Shown here piece after piece: positions 17,197 through 27,990 of a stretch of 64,000 nt of DNA (position 1 is the first letter of the stretch; every line of letters starts with the position of its first letter). The notes under the pieces are model-generated. The model was not told where the DNA came from. It made no database searches and saw only the letters and a program-made list of their open reading frames with translations. The DNA is from Barnesiella sp. An55. GTDB taxonomy: Bacteria; Bacteroidota; Bacteroidia; Bacteroidales; Barnesiellaceae. Position numbers and translations under genes: made by a program. Where the stretch lies: the NCBI RefSeq assembly GCF_002161555.1, contig NZ_NFHZ01000007.1, positions 84,183-148,182 of the forward strand. Reading direction: 5' to 3'.

Positions 17197-19095
17197 TTAT
17201 CGGCGACGTTGCTGTTTGGCGCGTTGTTTCTGTTGCTCGCGCAGGGCAGCCTGTTGTTGGCGTTGAGCCTCTTCGAGGCGAGCCATGAAGCCACTCTTTT
17301 TGCGCGGTTTCTTCTGGTTCTCTTTCAACTCGGCCAACACCTTCTCTTCGTTGATACTCTTGCGGAAAATATAGGTTTGGATAATCGTAATCAACAGCGA
17401 GAGGAAGTAGTAGTAGCTCAAGCCGGCCGAATAGTTGTTGAAGAATACGAGGAACATGATGGGCATGAGATACATCATGAATTTCATACCGGGCATCTGC
17501 TGCTGGCCGGCCGTATTCTGCATGTTGATTTTGGTGTAAATCAAGTTGGTGATGGTCATCAACAGACAGAAGAGGCTGATGTGATTGCCAAAGTAGGGAG
17601 TGATGAGCGGTATGTAGGTATCCCAACTAACAATGGCATCGTAGGTCGAGAGGTCTTTAACCCACAAGAACGGTTCACCCCGCAGTTCAATTGATGAGGG
17701 GAAGAAGGTGAACATGGCAATGAGGATAGGCATCTGCAACAGCAGCGGCAGACAGCCACCCATGGGGTTGACCCCGGCCTTGCTGTAAAGGTCCATCGTG
17801 AGGCGTTGACGCTCCATGGCATTCTCCTGTCCCGGATACTTGTCGTTAATCTCCTTGACTTGCGGAGCCAGCACCCGCATGCGGGCCTGCGACTTGTATG
17901 ACTTGTAGGTGAAGGGGAACAGCACGAGTTTGATGAATATCGTCAACAACAGGATGATAATACCGTAGTTGCTGAAGAACTTGCCCAGGAAGGTAAATAC
18001 GGGGATAACGATGAGGGTGTTGATCCAGCGGAAGAACTTGTATCCCAGCGGCACGAGCTTGTCGAGATCGAGGGTCTGATCGCCCGAACGCCCGTCGTCA
18101 TACGACGACAACAGCGGATAGGAGTTGGGGCCCAGGAAAATCGTAAACCCGGCTACCTGCGGCTCTTTCGAATCGTAGTCGATGGTACTCTCGGCATGGA
18201 ACAGTTTCAGATACTTGTCCTCTTTGAGGGCCTGTGAAGTGAAGGCTCCATCGTTAAACTTGTTGTCGGCAATGAAAGCGGTCGAGAAGAACTGGTTCTT
18301 AAACCCGATCCATTTGAGGCTGGTGGTTGCCTTCTCCTCGTCACTACCCGACTCTTTCAAATGCTCCACATCGTCGCCCACAAATTTGTAGTAGAGGGCA
18401 CTGTTGCGCTCCTCGAACATGCGGCCCTGCTCCTGACGGCGCATCTTCTGGTCCCACATGAAGTCCCAATAGACCACGCTCGAGGGAATTACCCGGTCCA
18501 TATCCTTCTGCCAAATATCCATCTTGAGCATATAGCTGTCCTCGGGCAAGGTGTAGCGGATACCCAGGCGGCTGCCGTTGGCCAGCGTGAGGGTCATATC
18601 GACCGTACTGTCATTGACCACAGGCTCGAAGTAGAGATCGCGGGTGTCGATTACCCGGGCATTGGTGCGCACGATAAAGCCGTAGTCGTTCTCATCGCCG
18701 GTGAAGAGAGTCACCTGCGTCGAGTCATAGGCCATATAGTCGTTGAGCACGGCCTCGTAGAGGCGACCGCCCTTATTGGAAAATTTCAACGTAACCTTGT
18801 TGTTGGAGAGTGTCGTAAACTCTTCGGTACCCTCGGCACAGGGAGCGAACTCGCCAAACTGGGCAACCAGTCCGGCCTGTTTGAGCGAGTCGGCCATCTC
18901 GGGCGACAGGGTATCGGTTTGAGCCGGAGCGGCTGCCTCAGCGGCTTCGGCCATACGTTCTGCCTCGACGGCAGCAATGGAGTCGTTGTACCGGCGTTGA
19001 GCTTCCAACTGCTCGGGCGAGGGTTGCATCCACCACGAGAAGAGCAGTACAACCACCACCATCAGTACAAGACCATAAATCGTGTTCTTATCCAT
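17197..19095 (-). CDS. yidC: Membrane protein insertase YidC
   Basis: 632 residues. Inserts and folds inner-membrane proteins, alone or with SecYEG. The N-terminal membrane segment is IYGLVLMVVVVLLFSWWMQP. The large periplasmic P1 domain spans about 60-350. The conserved C-terminal core begins near WINTLIVIPVFTFLGKF and includes KLVLFPFTYKSYKSQARMR and PMGGCLPLLLQMPILIAMF. A basic tail (PRKKSG ... KQRAKQQRRR) fits the ribosome-binding extension. pyrG ends 27 bp upstream, so the two genes form an operon. Confidence 0.95.
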   Translation of the reverse strand: MDKNTIYGLVLMVVVVLLFSWWMQPSPEQLEAQRRYNDSIAAVEAERMAEAAEAAAPAQTDTLSPEMADSLKQAGLVAQFGEFAPCAEGTEEFTTLSNNKVTLKFSNKGGRLYEAVLNDYMAYDSTQVTLFTGDENDYGFIVRTNARVIDTRDLYFEPVVNDSTVDMTLTLANGSRLGIRYTLPEDSYMLKMDIWQKDMDRVIPSSVVYWDFMWDQKMRRQEQGRMFEERNSALYYKFVGDDVEHLKESGSDEEKATTSLKWIGFKNQFFSTAFIADNKFNDGAFTSQALKEDKYLKLFHAESTIDYDSKEPQVAGFTIFLGPNSYPLLSSYDDGRSGDQTLDLDKLVPLGYKFFRWINTLIVIPVFTFLGKFFSNYGIIILLLTIFIKLVLFPFTYKSYKSQARMRVLAPQVKEINDKYPGQENAMERQRLTMDLYSKAGVNPMGGCLPLLLQMPILIAMFTFFPSSIELRGEPFLWVKDLSTYDAIVSWDTYIPLITPYFGNHISLFCLLMTITNLIYTKINMQNTAGQQQMPGMKFMMYLMPIMFLVFFNNYSAGLSYYYFLSLLITIIQTYIFRKSINEEKVLAELKENQKKPRKKSGFMARLEEAQRQQQAALREQQKQRAKQQRRR

Positions 19096-19122
19096 TCTTC
19101 GGTTTTGAAGTTACTAAAAAAT

Positions 19123-20751
<1,629 letters not shown>

Positions 20752-20761
20752 CTACGGGGTA

Positions 20762-20769
20762 CAAAATTA
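20762..20769 (-). promoter_or_regulatory. Candidate -7 box for pyrG-yidC
   Basis: TAATTTTG on the minus strand, 37 bp before the pyrG ATG, matches TAnnTTTG. The -33 element is not clear. Confidence 0.5.
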
Positions 20770-20941
20770 GAAAAAATAATCTACATACCGGCACAATGTA
20801 CACGATAATTATTTCTTTTCGAGCCGAACACCCACAGACTGCAGACACCAAGCCCCTACCCAAGACTCCCGAATGGCAAAACCTTGTGACTCCCAGGCCG
20901 ACTTTTGTCTCTCTTGTTCAAGATGGATTCTCTATCTTTTC

Positions 20942-21026
20942 AGAAGCAAGGAGACGGTTCGGCATAGCCAAACGTCGAAAACTTCGTTTTCCGTTTGCCT
21001 CTACGCTCACCTTTCACTATCTTTCC
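20942..21026 (+). repeat. 85-bp tandem repeat, copy 1 (decayed promoter)
   Basis: 85 bp, differing from the next copy at only a few positions. It carries TTTG (20994-20997), 20 bp, then TATCTTTC (21018-21025): the last base of the -7 box is changed, so this copy should be weak or silent. It also contains the small palindrome GAAAAC-TTC-GTTTTC. A degenerate trace of a further copy (CTCTATCTTTTCAGAAG) precedes it. Confidence 0.85.
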
Positions 21027-21111
21027 AGAAGAAAGGAGGCGGTTCGGTATAGTCAAACGTCGAAAACTTCGTTTTCCGTTTGCCTCTACGCTCACCTTTC
21101 ACTATCTTTGC
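21027..21111 (+). repeat. 85-bp tandem repeat, copy 2 (intact promoter)
   Basis: Second copy of the 85-bp unit, directly abutting the first. It contains the same GAAAAC-TTC-GTTTTC palindrome and ends in the intact -7 box. Confidence 0.85.
21079..21110 (+). promoter_or_regulatory. Promoter of the DUF3078 operon
   Basis: TTTG (21079-21082), 20 bp, TATCTTTG (21103-21110): a full match to the Bacteroidetes consensus. The expected start near 21117 gives a leader of about 88 nt. Confidence 0.8.
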
Positions 21112-21204
21112 ATTAAATACATAAGAGGAGACTCCCCAAGAGGCTTCACAACGTGCTTGTGGTCCCGGGAGAATAAATTCACGATACACAAAAATATACG
21201 ACCT

Positions 21205-22653
21205 ATGGGCTCACGAATCGCCACTATTCTCGTCAGTATTCTTTCCATAACCGGTTTATCGGCCATGCCGGTCAGCCCGGCCGATAGTACGGCTCATACC
21301 CCCCAACCTCTCGCCCCCGAGGTAAAAGTGGTAAAGGCCGATTCAACTACTGCCCCTCTCACGGCCATCGATTCGATACAATATCAGCAAGAGGCCAACC
21401 AGAAACTGCTCTTGCTGATGGAGACCGACTCGACCAACGAAGAGCTGCCGGTTATCCAAATGCTGCACATGCTCGAATATGCCGACAGCCTGAAGGCGGT
21501 TCAAGGGGCAAACGAAATGCCGGTCAACCCGCTGTTCCTGCCCATCGTATTTAAAGAGCAGATGTCCACCCCCCTGCAACACTTGTCGATTCCCAAGGAC
21601 GACCCCTTCAAACCCAAGGAGCTCTCGGTGAATGACCAATGGCTGCAAAAAGAGGCGCAAAGCGAAAAGACTCGCAACATGGCTCAAAACTATGTCATTG
21701 TCAATTACCCCAAGATGATTCGATACAACCTTGACAATCTGCCCGACGTGCCCAAGCAATATATCATCGAGAACGATCCGGTGAAGCATATTCTCTCTAT
21801 CAAGGAGAAGCCCTTGATTATCAAGAACAATGTAGGAAAAGAGAAGATTAAGTTGAAACGTTGGATCATCAACTTCCAGTCGTCGGTACAGTTCTCGCAG
21901 GTCTATGTGTCGGAAAACTGGTATCAGGGAGGTACCAGCAACGTGAACCTGCTGAGCGACCAACAGTTCTCGATCAAATACAACGACCCCAAGGAGCAAC
22001 GCATCTTGTTTGAGAATCTGGTGCAGTGGAGGCTGAATATAAACAGTGCCCCCGAGGATACCTTACGCTCGGTGAGAATAAGCGAGGATCTGTTCCAGAT
22101 AAACTCCAAGTTTGGTCTCAAAGCCTACAACAAATGGTACTACACGGCTACACTGAACTTCAAGACGCAGTTCTTCTCGAACTACACGGCCAATACCAAC
22201 GACAAGGTTGCGGCATTTCTTTCTCCGGCCGAGCTGAATATCGGTTTAGGTATGTCGTACCAGTATAAGAACGAGAAGAAACAGTTCGACTCTTCGGTAT
22301 CGCTGTCGCCGCTCTCCTACAACCTGCAATTCATCATCGACAACGACATGGCCCCCACCAGCTTCGGCATCAAGTCGGGCAAAAGCATCAACCAGTACGG
22401 TTCGTCGTTCGAGGGGCGCTTTACATGGGAGTTCTACCACAACATGGTGTGGACCTGCCGGCTGTTCTACTTCACCAGCTACGACCATGTACAGGGCGAC
22501 TTGGAGAATACGTTCGACTTCATTCTCAACCGGTTCTTCTCTACCCGACTGTTTGTGCACCTGCGCTACGACGACGCCCTGGCGCTGAACAAAGACCTGG
22601 GGCACTTCCAGTTGAAAGAGCTGCTCAGTTTTGGATTTAACTATAAGTTCTGA
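21205..22653 (+). CDS. DUF3078 family outer-membrane protein
   Basis: 482 residues from the ATG at 21205. The frame is open further upstream, but that part runs through the repeat and promoter, while the chosen start gives a signal peptide (MGSRIATILVSILSITGLSA). The first 200 or so residues are low-complexity periplasmic sequence. The rest is a predicted barrel with the DUF3078 hallmark NWYQGGTSNVNLLSDQQF and ends in Phe (SFGFNYKF). Function unknown in the family. The next gene starts inside the stop codon (TGATG), so the two are co-translated. Confidence 0.82.
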   Translation: MGSRIATILVSILSITGLSAMPVSPADSTAHTPQPLAPEVKVVKADSTTAPLTAIDSIQYQQEANQKLLLLMETDSTNEELPVIQMLHMLEYADSLKAVQGANEMPVNPLFLPIVFKEQMSTPLQHLSIPKDDPFKPKELSVNDQWLQKEAQSEKTRNMAQNYVIVNYPKMIRYNLDNLPDVPKQYIIENDPVKHILSIKEKPLIIKNNVGKEKIKLKRWIINFQSSVQFSQVYVSENWYQGGTSNVNLLSDQQFSIKYNDPKEQRILFENLVQWRLNINSAPEDTLRSVRISEDLFQINSKFGLKAYNKWYYTATLNFKTQFFSNYTANTNDKVAAFLSPAELNIGLGMSYQYKNEKKQFDSSVSLSPLSYNLQFIIDNDMAPTSFGIKSGKSINQYGSSFEGRFTWEFYHNMVWTCRLFYFTSYDHVQGDLENTFDFILNRFFSTRLFVHLRYDDALALNKDLGHFQLKELLSFGFNYKF

Positions 22654-23222
22654 TGAAACCGGCGGCCTGGCTTTTGATTTGTGCGGGATTTATACTCAGT
22701 GCCTCGTCGATAACCGACGAGGAGTGCCGCTATGAAAGCAAACCGCCCTACCGCAGTTTTATTCTCGAAGGATACAGCGAGCCGAGTGCCCGCCACTATT
22801 TCGATACCGCTCCCATCGACAATTGGGAAGGGATATGGCTCATGACCGAAAACGGCATGCGGGTGTCGATCGAGCGATTCAAAGATGTGAGATTTTCCGA
22901 AATCTTTACCCACCGCATTGTCAAACTCGACACGATTGTACAAAGCGAAACTCCCGTGGGCACCGTCGTAGGCTATCTGAGCCGGGGCGTGGCGGCCAAC
23001 ACCTGTTTCGTGTGGCTGTATAAACACAAACTCACGGGCTCCATTCTCTTCAAGCCCGAGCGGTTTTCGGCTCGACTCACAACCGATTTGAACGGTATTA
23101 TTTTTTCGGGAAACAGGGCCAAGAATCTCGAAGATCTCTTCGACCCCCGATCGGGTTTTGTCAAGATATACCCCAAACAGATTTCGGACGAAACCGAGAA
23201 CCGCGACATCCGATATCTGTAA
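22653..23222 (+). CDS. Exported protein of unknown function
   Basis: 189 residues with a signal peptide (MKPAAWLLICAGFILSASS). No family recognised. The mature part has a conserved-looking core (NWEGIWLMTENGMRVSIE, TPVGTVVGYLSRG). Coupled to the DUF3078 gene by a one-base stop/start overlap, which suggests the two work together at the envelope. Convergent with the next gene, 15 bp away. Confidence 0.6.
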   Translation: MKPAAWLLICAGFILSASSITDEECRYESKPPYRSFILEGYSEPSARHYFDTAPIDNWEGIWLMTENGMRVSIERFKDVRFSEIFTHRIVKLDTIVQSETPVGTVVGYLSRGVAANTCFVWLYKHKLTGSILFKPERFSARLTTDLNGIIFSGNRAKNLEDLFDPRSGFVKIYPKQISDETENRDIRYL

Positions 23223-23237
23223 ATCGTCGTTGCGGAA

Positions 23238-23681
23238 TCAGAATTTACGGAATACAAAACGCTCGTCTTCCCCGCGGGTAAGAATCATCTTCGACGAGTT
23301 AAGCGTTTCGATATGAAACACATTCATGTGTTCGGCCCCCACCGGCTCCAGCTTCAGGACCGAAGGCAACACGAATTCCACCCACGACGGCTCCATGATG
23401 TTGAAGCGCAACTCACCGTTCTCCTTCACAAAGTTTCCATAGAAGTTGTCTGTCGAGTTGTTTAGGCCCGACCGGTGAACCAGCTGTATCTGGATAATAC
23501 TGGTCTGGAAATTATAGAAGATACTGTCGTGTGGGGTCATCGTACCGTTCTCCCACATCTCGGTCAGTTGCCACTTGCCAAAAATAGGGCCTATGTACCC
23601 GTCGTTCTGAGTACACGAAGTGATGGCCACGCCTAAAACCAGGCCCAACAGAATACGATATATGGTCTTTTTCATGTTCAT
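23238..23681 (-). CDS. Lipocalin-like lipoprotein
   Basis: 147 residues. Lipobox AITSC at about residues 19-23. The mature part resembles Bacteroidetes lipocalin-like lipoproteins (GKWQLTEMWENGTMTPHDS followed by beta strands). Ligand unknown. Its start overlaps the end of the Wzi-like gene by 4 bp, so it is the second gene of that operon. Confidence 0.65.
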   Translation of the reverse strand: MNMKKTIYRILLGLVLGVAITSCTQNDGYIGPIFGKWQLTEMWENGTMTPHDSIFYNFQTSIIQIQLVHRSGLNNSTDNFYGNFVKENGELRFNIMEPSWVEFVLPSVLKLEPVGAEHMNVFHIETLNSSKMILTRGEDERFVFRKF

Positions 23682-25237
23682 TTCCCGATTGTTAAAATTC
23701 CACTTTTCTTAATACCGATAGAGACACCCCACTTATCGCCATAAAGTTTGCCATAGTCACCGGTCAACGAGAGGGAGAAGGTCCACCCCGGCAGTTTCAC
23801 AGGAGTATAGCGACACTCGATCAATCCCGACAAATCGTGCTGGGTATCGGCCAACGGAAGTTGCATCGAGCCCCACGAGGTGCGATACGAGGCAAGCACC
23901 TTGTACATCCATTCGGGGGCGATATACCCCATGGCTCCCAGGTGAACAGCCCGCATGCGATTATACTTGTATCGCATATAGCCATCGGTATTGTAGAGGG
24001 GCGACTTGGCCATGGGGGTACCGTTGGAGAGGCCATAGTGCATCCAACCGTTGTAGAAATAGTTGTTGTAATAGTCGTCAAACCCGGTTGCCTCGGTAGT
24101 CAGTTGGGGGTTGTCATAGTCGGTCGGACACCAGTTCAAGGGGCCACCCTGATTGGTGAAATCGACATACTCGACCACCAGGTCGGAGAGCCAGTTCTGC
24201 CGGCCGCTCTTGTACTCGACGCCCCACAGGCCATCCCAGCCGTTGAGCTTACCCATGCCCGAGGCATCGTCGTAGTACCACTCGAAATAGCCTCGCACCG
24301 ACGATTTGTTCTTGAACGTATATTCGGCCGACAGGTTCCAATGCCCCACATGGTTGCCATAGTAGTAGGCCTGATCGCCTACATTGGTCGAGCCGTCGCC
24401 CGACGAAGGGAAAAGAATCTGCAAGAAGTCTTTCAACCGAGTAGGACTTTTGGTCGTGAGTGAATCGATGCGGACTCCCTTGAGATAATAGTGCTTGGTG
24501 CCCCCGAACTGGGCTGCCAACTCGGCCCCGATAGTCACGACAAAAGGCTTGTTGGGATTGGTGCGGAACGAAATCGACTTGTGGTGATACAGCGCACCGG
24601 TAGTAATATAGTGGTTGTAATAGTTGTAATGCTCTTTATAGAAATTGTCGTCCATGAATTTACCGTAGGCCAGGTCGCCCTTGATCTGCACCCACCCCTT
24701 GGTAAAGGGAATATCGACAAAATCGATAAAGCCGGCTCTCACCTGCGGTATGGGGCGTGAGTTGCCCGACCACACCAGACCTCCCGAACTCAACTCAAAG
24801 TTGACTACCGGGTCGGTGAGTTCGCGACTGCCGGCCGAGATGAAAATCTTGCGATACTTGATGCCGGCATACAGTTGCTGGATGAGAAAGGCCGAGACCT
24901 GCGGACGTCGCTGCGACACTCCCTGGGTGGCATCGTAGTAGGTAACCGGCGAGGTCGATGAGAGTAGCCCCACCAGATCGACCCCGAATTCATAGGAGAA
25001 CCGTTTGTCCATCTCGATGTCGCGCGAGAGTGCAGCCCGCAGATAGCCGCTCTTGCTGTGGGTTACCAGGCCATGTTTGTTGGCCGAGAAGTAGTAGGGG
25101 GCAAAAGTGCCATTCCCGGCATTGCCTACCATCGACACGGCATAGTCCATCGAATATTGGGCATAAGAGTAGGAAGAGCTGCCCAACCACCACACCAGGA
25201 CAGGGATGAGCAAGTTCCAAAAACGACGATATCTCAT
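23678..25237 (-). CDS. Wzi-like capsule assembly outer-membrane protein
   Basis: 519 residues from the ATG at 25237, which opens a signal peptide (MRYRRFWNLLIPVLVWWLGS). The frame stays open 64 codons upstream, but that stretch covers hairpins and gives no signal peptide. The mature protein is a barrel of the Cap_assemb_Wzi type (SGYLRAALSRDIEMDKRFSY, YAGIKYRKIFISAGSRE, NYFYNGWMHYGLSNGTPMA). Wzi helps anchor capsule on the cell surface. The polysaccharide locus lies 1.6 kb away. A GC-rich hairpin (25271-25310) sits in its 5' leader; its role is unknown. Confidence 0.78.
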   Translation of the reverse strand: MRYRRFWNLLIPVLVWWLGSSSYSYAQYSMDYAVSMVGNAGNGTFAPYYFSANKHGLVTHSKSGYLRAALSRDIEMDKRFSYEFGVDLVGLLSSTSPVTYYDATQGVSQRRPQVSAFLIQQLYAGIKYRKIFISAGSRELTDPVVNFELSSGGLVWSGNSRPIPQVRAGFIDFVDIPFTKGWVQIKGDLAYGKFMDDNFYKEHYNYYNHYITTGALYHHKSISFRTNPNKPFVVTIGAELAAQFGGTKHYYLKGVRIDSLTTKSPTRLKDFLQILFPSSGDGSTNVGDQAYYYGNHVGHWNLSAEYTFKNKSSVRGYFEWYYDDASGMGKLNGWDGLWGVEYKSGRQNWLSDLVVEYVDFTNQGGPLNWCPTDYDNPQLTTEATGFDDYYNNYFYNGWMHYGLSNGTPMAKSPLYNTDGYMRYKYNRMRAVHLGAMGYIAPEWMYKVLASYRTSWGSMQLPLADTQHDLSGLIECRYTPVKLPGWTFSLSLTGDYGKLYGDKWGVSIGIKKSGILTIGK

Positions 25238-25363
25238 ATATGAATTTCTATAATACTGTTGTTTCGAATCGTCAGGAGGGCAGACAATCTGCAACGGCAG
25301 ACCTCCCGACGGGAACAAAAGTAATATATAAATCATTATGCAGCAACCGGCTTCTCCATATTT

Positions 25364-25412
25364 AACAAAACCGGGGGAGAAAATGCCTTTTCCAGGCACC
25401 TCCTCCCCCGGT
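25364..25412 (-). terminator. Terminator of the 25.4-26.1 kb barrel gene
   Basis: On the minus strand an 11-bp GC-rich stem (25402-25412 with 25370-25380, ACCGGGGGAG...CTCCCCCGGT) followed by TTTTGTT. Confidence 0.75.
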
Positions 25413-25441
25413 CTGTTATGACGGGTCACGAATCGAGAGCA

Positions 25442-26071
25442 TCAGAAGGTGACACCCACGCGGAATCCCAAATTGCTGCGGCCATCGATTTCATACGTGA
25501 GCACCTTGCTCTTATTGGTGGCATAGTTGTAATACATGGCCAGGTGCAAGCCATAGCGATAATTGGGACTGGGGAAAATGCTGATACCAATCTCGGGCGA
25601 GACGGCAAAGCCCCAGGTGTCGTGATAGAGTTCCCAAGCCTGCATATAGGAAGACATGCGGCTGTAATTGGCGCCCATCTTCAATGTCATGTAGGGCTCG
25701 AACATACCGCTGGTCGTAACACGATATTTGGCCAAAATACCAAAAGGCAACTGGAACAAGGAGTGTTGCTGGTCGGTCGTGAGAGCCGAGCTGGAACTCA
25801 AGGCCAACGTCTGGCGATCGATATACTTGTTGTTGGTATGATAGGCAATATAGGCACCAATGGCCAACCGGGGCATGACATAATATCCGCCCTCGAAGTT
25901 CATACCCCACCCGCTCGCCTTATCGGCATAGCTGTTTCCCATGGGGGCATTGAACTGCCAATCGACATTGAAATAGGTTTTCGAAACGGCTTGCGCGTTT
26001 CCACGGGTCGGCACAACCACCATACAAGCAGCAGCTACCACCCATAACGATATTTGTTTAATAGTTTTCAT
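25442..26071 (-). CDS. Outer-membrane beta-barrel protein
   Basis: 209 residues. Signal peptide (MKTIKQISLWVVAAACMVVV, cleavage near GNAQA). Eight-strand-like barrel pattern (GWGMNFEGGYYVMPRLAIGA, FAVSPEIGISIFPSPNYRYG) ending in Phe (RVGVTF). Similar to the general outer-membrane beta-barrel families of Bacteroidetes; no specific role visible. It is 45 bp downstream of the DUF4136 lipoprotein gene and may share its transcript. Confidence 0.72.
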   Translation of the reverse strand: MKTIKQISLWVVAAACMVVVPTRGNAQAVSKTYFNVDWQFNAPMGNSYADKASGWGMNFEGGYYVMPRLAIGAYIAYHTNNKYIDRQTLALSSSSALTTDQQHSLFQLPFGILAKYRVTTSGMFEPYMTLKMGANYSRMSSYMQAWELYHDTWGFAVSPEIGISIFPSPNYRYGLHLAMYYNYATNKSKVLTYEIDGRSNLGFRVGVTF

Positions 26072-26116
26072 AATTCGATTTTCTTTTTATTGGATATACA
26101 AAATGGGGTAGTCTCG

Positions 26117-26752
26117 TTATTGATTGGTCAAGTAGGGCGACTGGTTGAAGGCCTGGTCGATGGCACGAATGACCAAAGTCTGGTTCACCCGGGGAGAGCT
26201 GCTTTGCAAACCGGCCATATAGGTATCCCACAGTACCGGCAACCGTTTGCTCGTACCGGTCTGATCGGTCAGATCGACCAACTCGGCCAGGAATGAGTTC
26301 ACACTGTAACTATACACGACCGGATAGGGATAGTACCAACTGCTCCAGTAGGGACCCCAGTAGCCGGGCCCCCAGTAGCCGGGATAGCCCCACCACCAGT
26401 TGGGACTGGGATAGTTGACAAAATAGTGCACATCCTCGATGTAGCTAACCTGCAAACCCAGGTCGGCCTCTTCCTTGGAATCGACCAGCATAAAGCCTCG
26501 GGCCGCCATGTTCTCGGCAAAGGTCTCGAGGATATAGTTGGCCTCGTCGTTGGTCCAGTAGGTGGCTTTCTCGCTGTCGGTGATAAGCAGGACGCTATCG
26601 GGCATGTAGTAGGTGAGATAGTCTCCGAAGCTGGCCGATTTATCATAATCGGTAAACACCACATAATCGTCATCCAGCTTGGAGAGGCTGGGCTCTTTCT
26701 GGCACGCAGTGATTGCTGCTACGACAAAAAGAATCGGGATTAGTTTTTTCAT
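26117..26752 (-). CDS. DUF4136 family lipoprotein
   Basis: 211 residues. Lipobox AITAC (Cys at about 17). The DUF4136 layout is clear: an early FTDYDKSASFGDY, the NEEA-type stretch (ANYILETFAENMAARGFML, KEEADLGLQVSY), and an aromatic, glycine-rich insertion (WWWGYPGYWGPGYWGPYW). The family sits in the periplasm, with unknown function. Confidence 0.8.
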   Translation of the reverse strand: MKKLIPILFVVAAITACQKEPSLSKLDDDYVVFTDYDKSASFGDYLTYYMPDSVLLITDSEKATYWTNDEANYILETFAENMAARGFMLVDSKEEADLGLQVSYIEDVHYFVNYPSPNWWWGYPGYWGPGYWGPYWSSWYYPYPVVYSYSVNSFLAELVDLTDQTGTSKRLPVLWDTYMAGLQSSSPRVNQTLVIRAIDQAFNQSPYLTNQ

Positions 26753-26799
26753 AATCGTTCTGTTTTTGATTGTTTTGTGAAAACATAATTGTTATACCT

Positions 26800-26838
26800 C
26801 AAAAACAAAACAGGCCCGAGATGGTTCGAAATCGGGCC
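26800..26838 (-). terminator. Terminator at the end of the polysaccharide locus
   Basis: A 7-bp stem (GGCCCGA/TCGGGCC, 26813-26819 with 26832-26838) followed on the minus strand by TGTTTTGTTTTT. It closes the leftward locus after the last glycosyltransferase. Confidence 0.65.
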
Positions 26839-26879
26839 GACTTTTTAGTATGGCAGAATTTCTTTTTAGGAGAAGAGCA

Positions 26880-27971
26880 TCAGAGCCGATGATACACGGC
26901 ATCGACCTGGCGGGCAATATAGTCCCAGTTGTAGGGCGAGAGGTCGTACTGGCAACGCACATCGGCCTGTGCCAGTTTGCGTGCGAGAGCCTCTTCGAGT
27001 GAACCGATATCGCCCGTGGTAAAGAAATCGTCGGTGGGGAGACAGGCAAGCCGGTTGGCCGGGATGTCGCTCACCAATACCGGCAGACGGTAGCTCAAGG
27101 CCTCAAGCAGAACGATGGGTAACCCTTCGTGAAACGAGGGTAGCACAAAGAGCCGGGCGTGCGAAAAGAGTTCGTTCAGTTTGGCACCCCGTATGAAACC
27201 GGTGAGCACCACGCCTCGCTCCCGAGCCAGCTGCTTCAGCGAGGTCGAGTAACGGTCTTCATGGTCGGCATCGCCGGCAATCACCAGTTTATAGCCTTCG
27301 GGCAAGAGATGGTCAAAAGCCTTGACAAGCAGATCGAATCCCTTCTCCTCGACAAACCGCCCTACGGCCAGCACATATTTATGAGGCTCCAACCCCAACG
27401 AGGCAATGTAATCGGTCGTCTGAGCCGGAGTGGGTGTATTCACACCGTTGTAAATGAGATGGGCATTGCAGCGATGATACTTCTCGCGCAGGATATTGTC
27501 GATGACGGTCGAGATGACAATAACCTCGTTGGCATACCGCGCCCCCATGCGCTCGCCCATGCGCAGGACGGTCTTGGCCAACTTGTTCCACTTCTGCCGG
27601 TCATAGTCGGGCCCGTGGTGCGTCATCACCACCTTCAATCCCAAAAGCCGGGCAAAGGGGGTGAGCAGAGCCGGCCCGATGGCATGGATATGCAGCACAT
27701 CGGCCTTGACCCGACGGGCATAGAGAATGGCCAGGAAGGTGTGGACAATGGCTTCTATGCTCTTCTTGCGAGGAGCATAGATATCTTTGAGCCGAACGCC
27801 TTTATAAGATTGGAGCTTGTTTTGCGGAGTTACATAGCACGAGCGTCGCACCACCGTGACATCGTGGCCCATAGCAGCCAACCGCGGATAGAGTTCCTCG
27901 CAATGAGTCTCTACCCCACCCTGTATATTGGGAATTCCACGAGTCCCTGCCACGACTATCTTCATCGCCAC
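26880..27971 (-). CDS. Glycosyltransferase family 4
   Basis: 363 residues, GT-B fold. The N-terminal glycine-rich loop is TRGIPNIQGGVETHCEELYP; the C-terminal nucleotide-sugar motif is VLPSFHEGLPIVLLEAL (the E-x7-E type). Probably adds a sugar to the lipid-linked repeat unit made by this locus. Donor sugar unknown. The third codon is also ATG and is an equally good start. Last gene of the locus, 19 bp after the radical SAM gene. Confidence 0.88.
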   Translation of the reverse strand: MAMKIVVAGTRGIPNIQGGVETHCEELYPRLAAMGHDVTVVRRSCYVTPQNKLQSYKGVRLKDIYAPRKKSIEAIVHTFLAILYARRVKADVLHIHAIGPALLTPFARLLGLKVVMTHHGPDYDRQKWNKLAKTVLRMGERMGARYANEVIVISTVIDNILREKYHRCNAHLIYNGVNTPTPAQTTDYIASLGLEPHKYVLAVGRFVEEKGFDLLVKAFDHLLPEGYKLVIAGDADHEDRYSTSLKQLARERGVVLTGFIRGAKLNELFSHARLFVLPSFHEGLPIVLLEALSYRLPVLVSDIPANRLACLPTDDFFTTGDIGSLEEALARKLAQADVRCQYDLSPYNWDYIARQVDAVYHRL

Positions 27972-27990
27972 GAGCCTCCTTTCTGCGGGT

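Noticed and set aside
20995..21204. Upstream extension of the DUF3078 protein
   Set aside because: It covers the repeat and the promoter and would bury the signal peptide; ATG at 21205 fits.
25238..25429. Upstream extension of the Wzi-like protein
   Set aside because: It runs through hairpins and a terminator and lacks a signal peptide; ATG at 25237 opens one.
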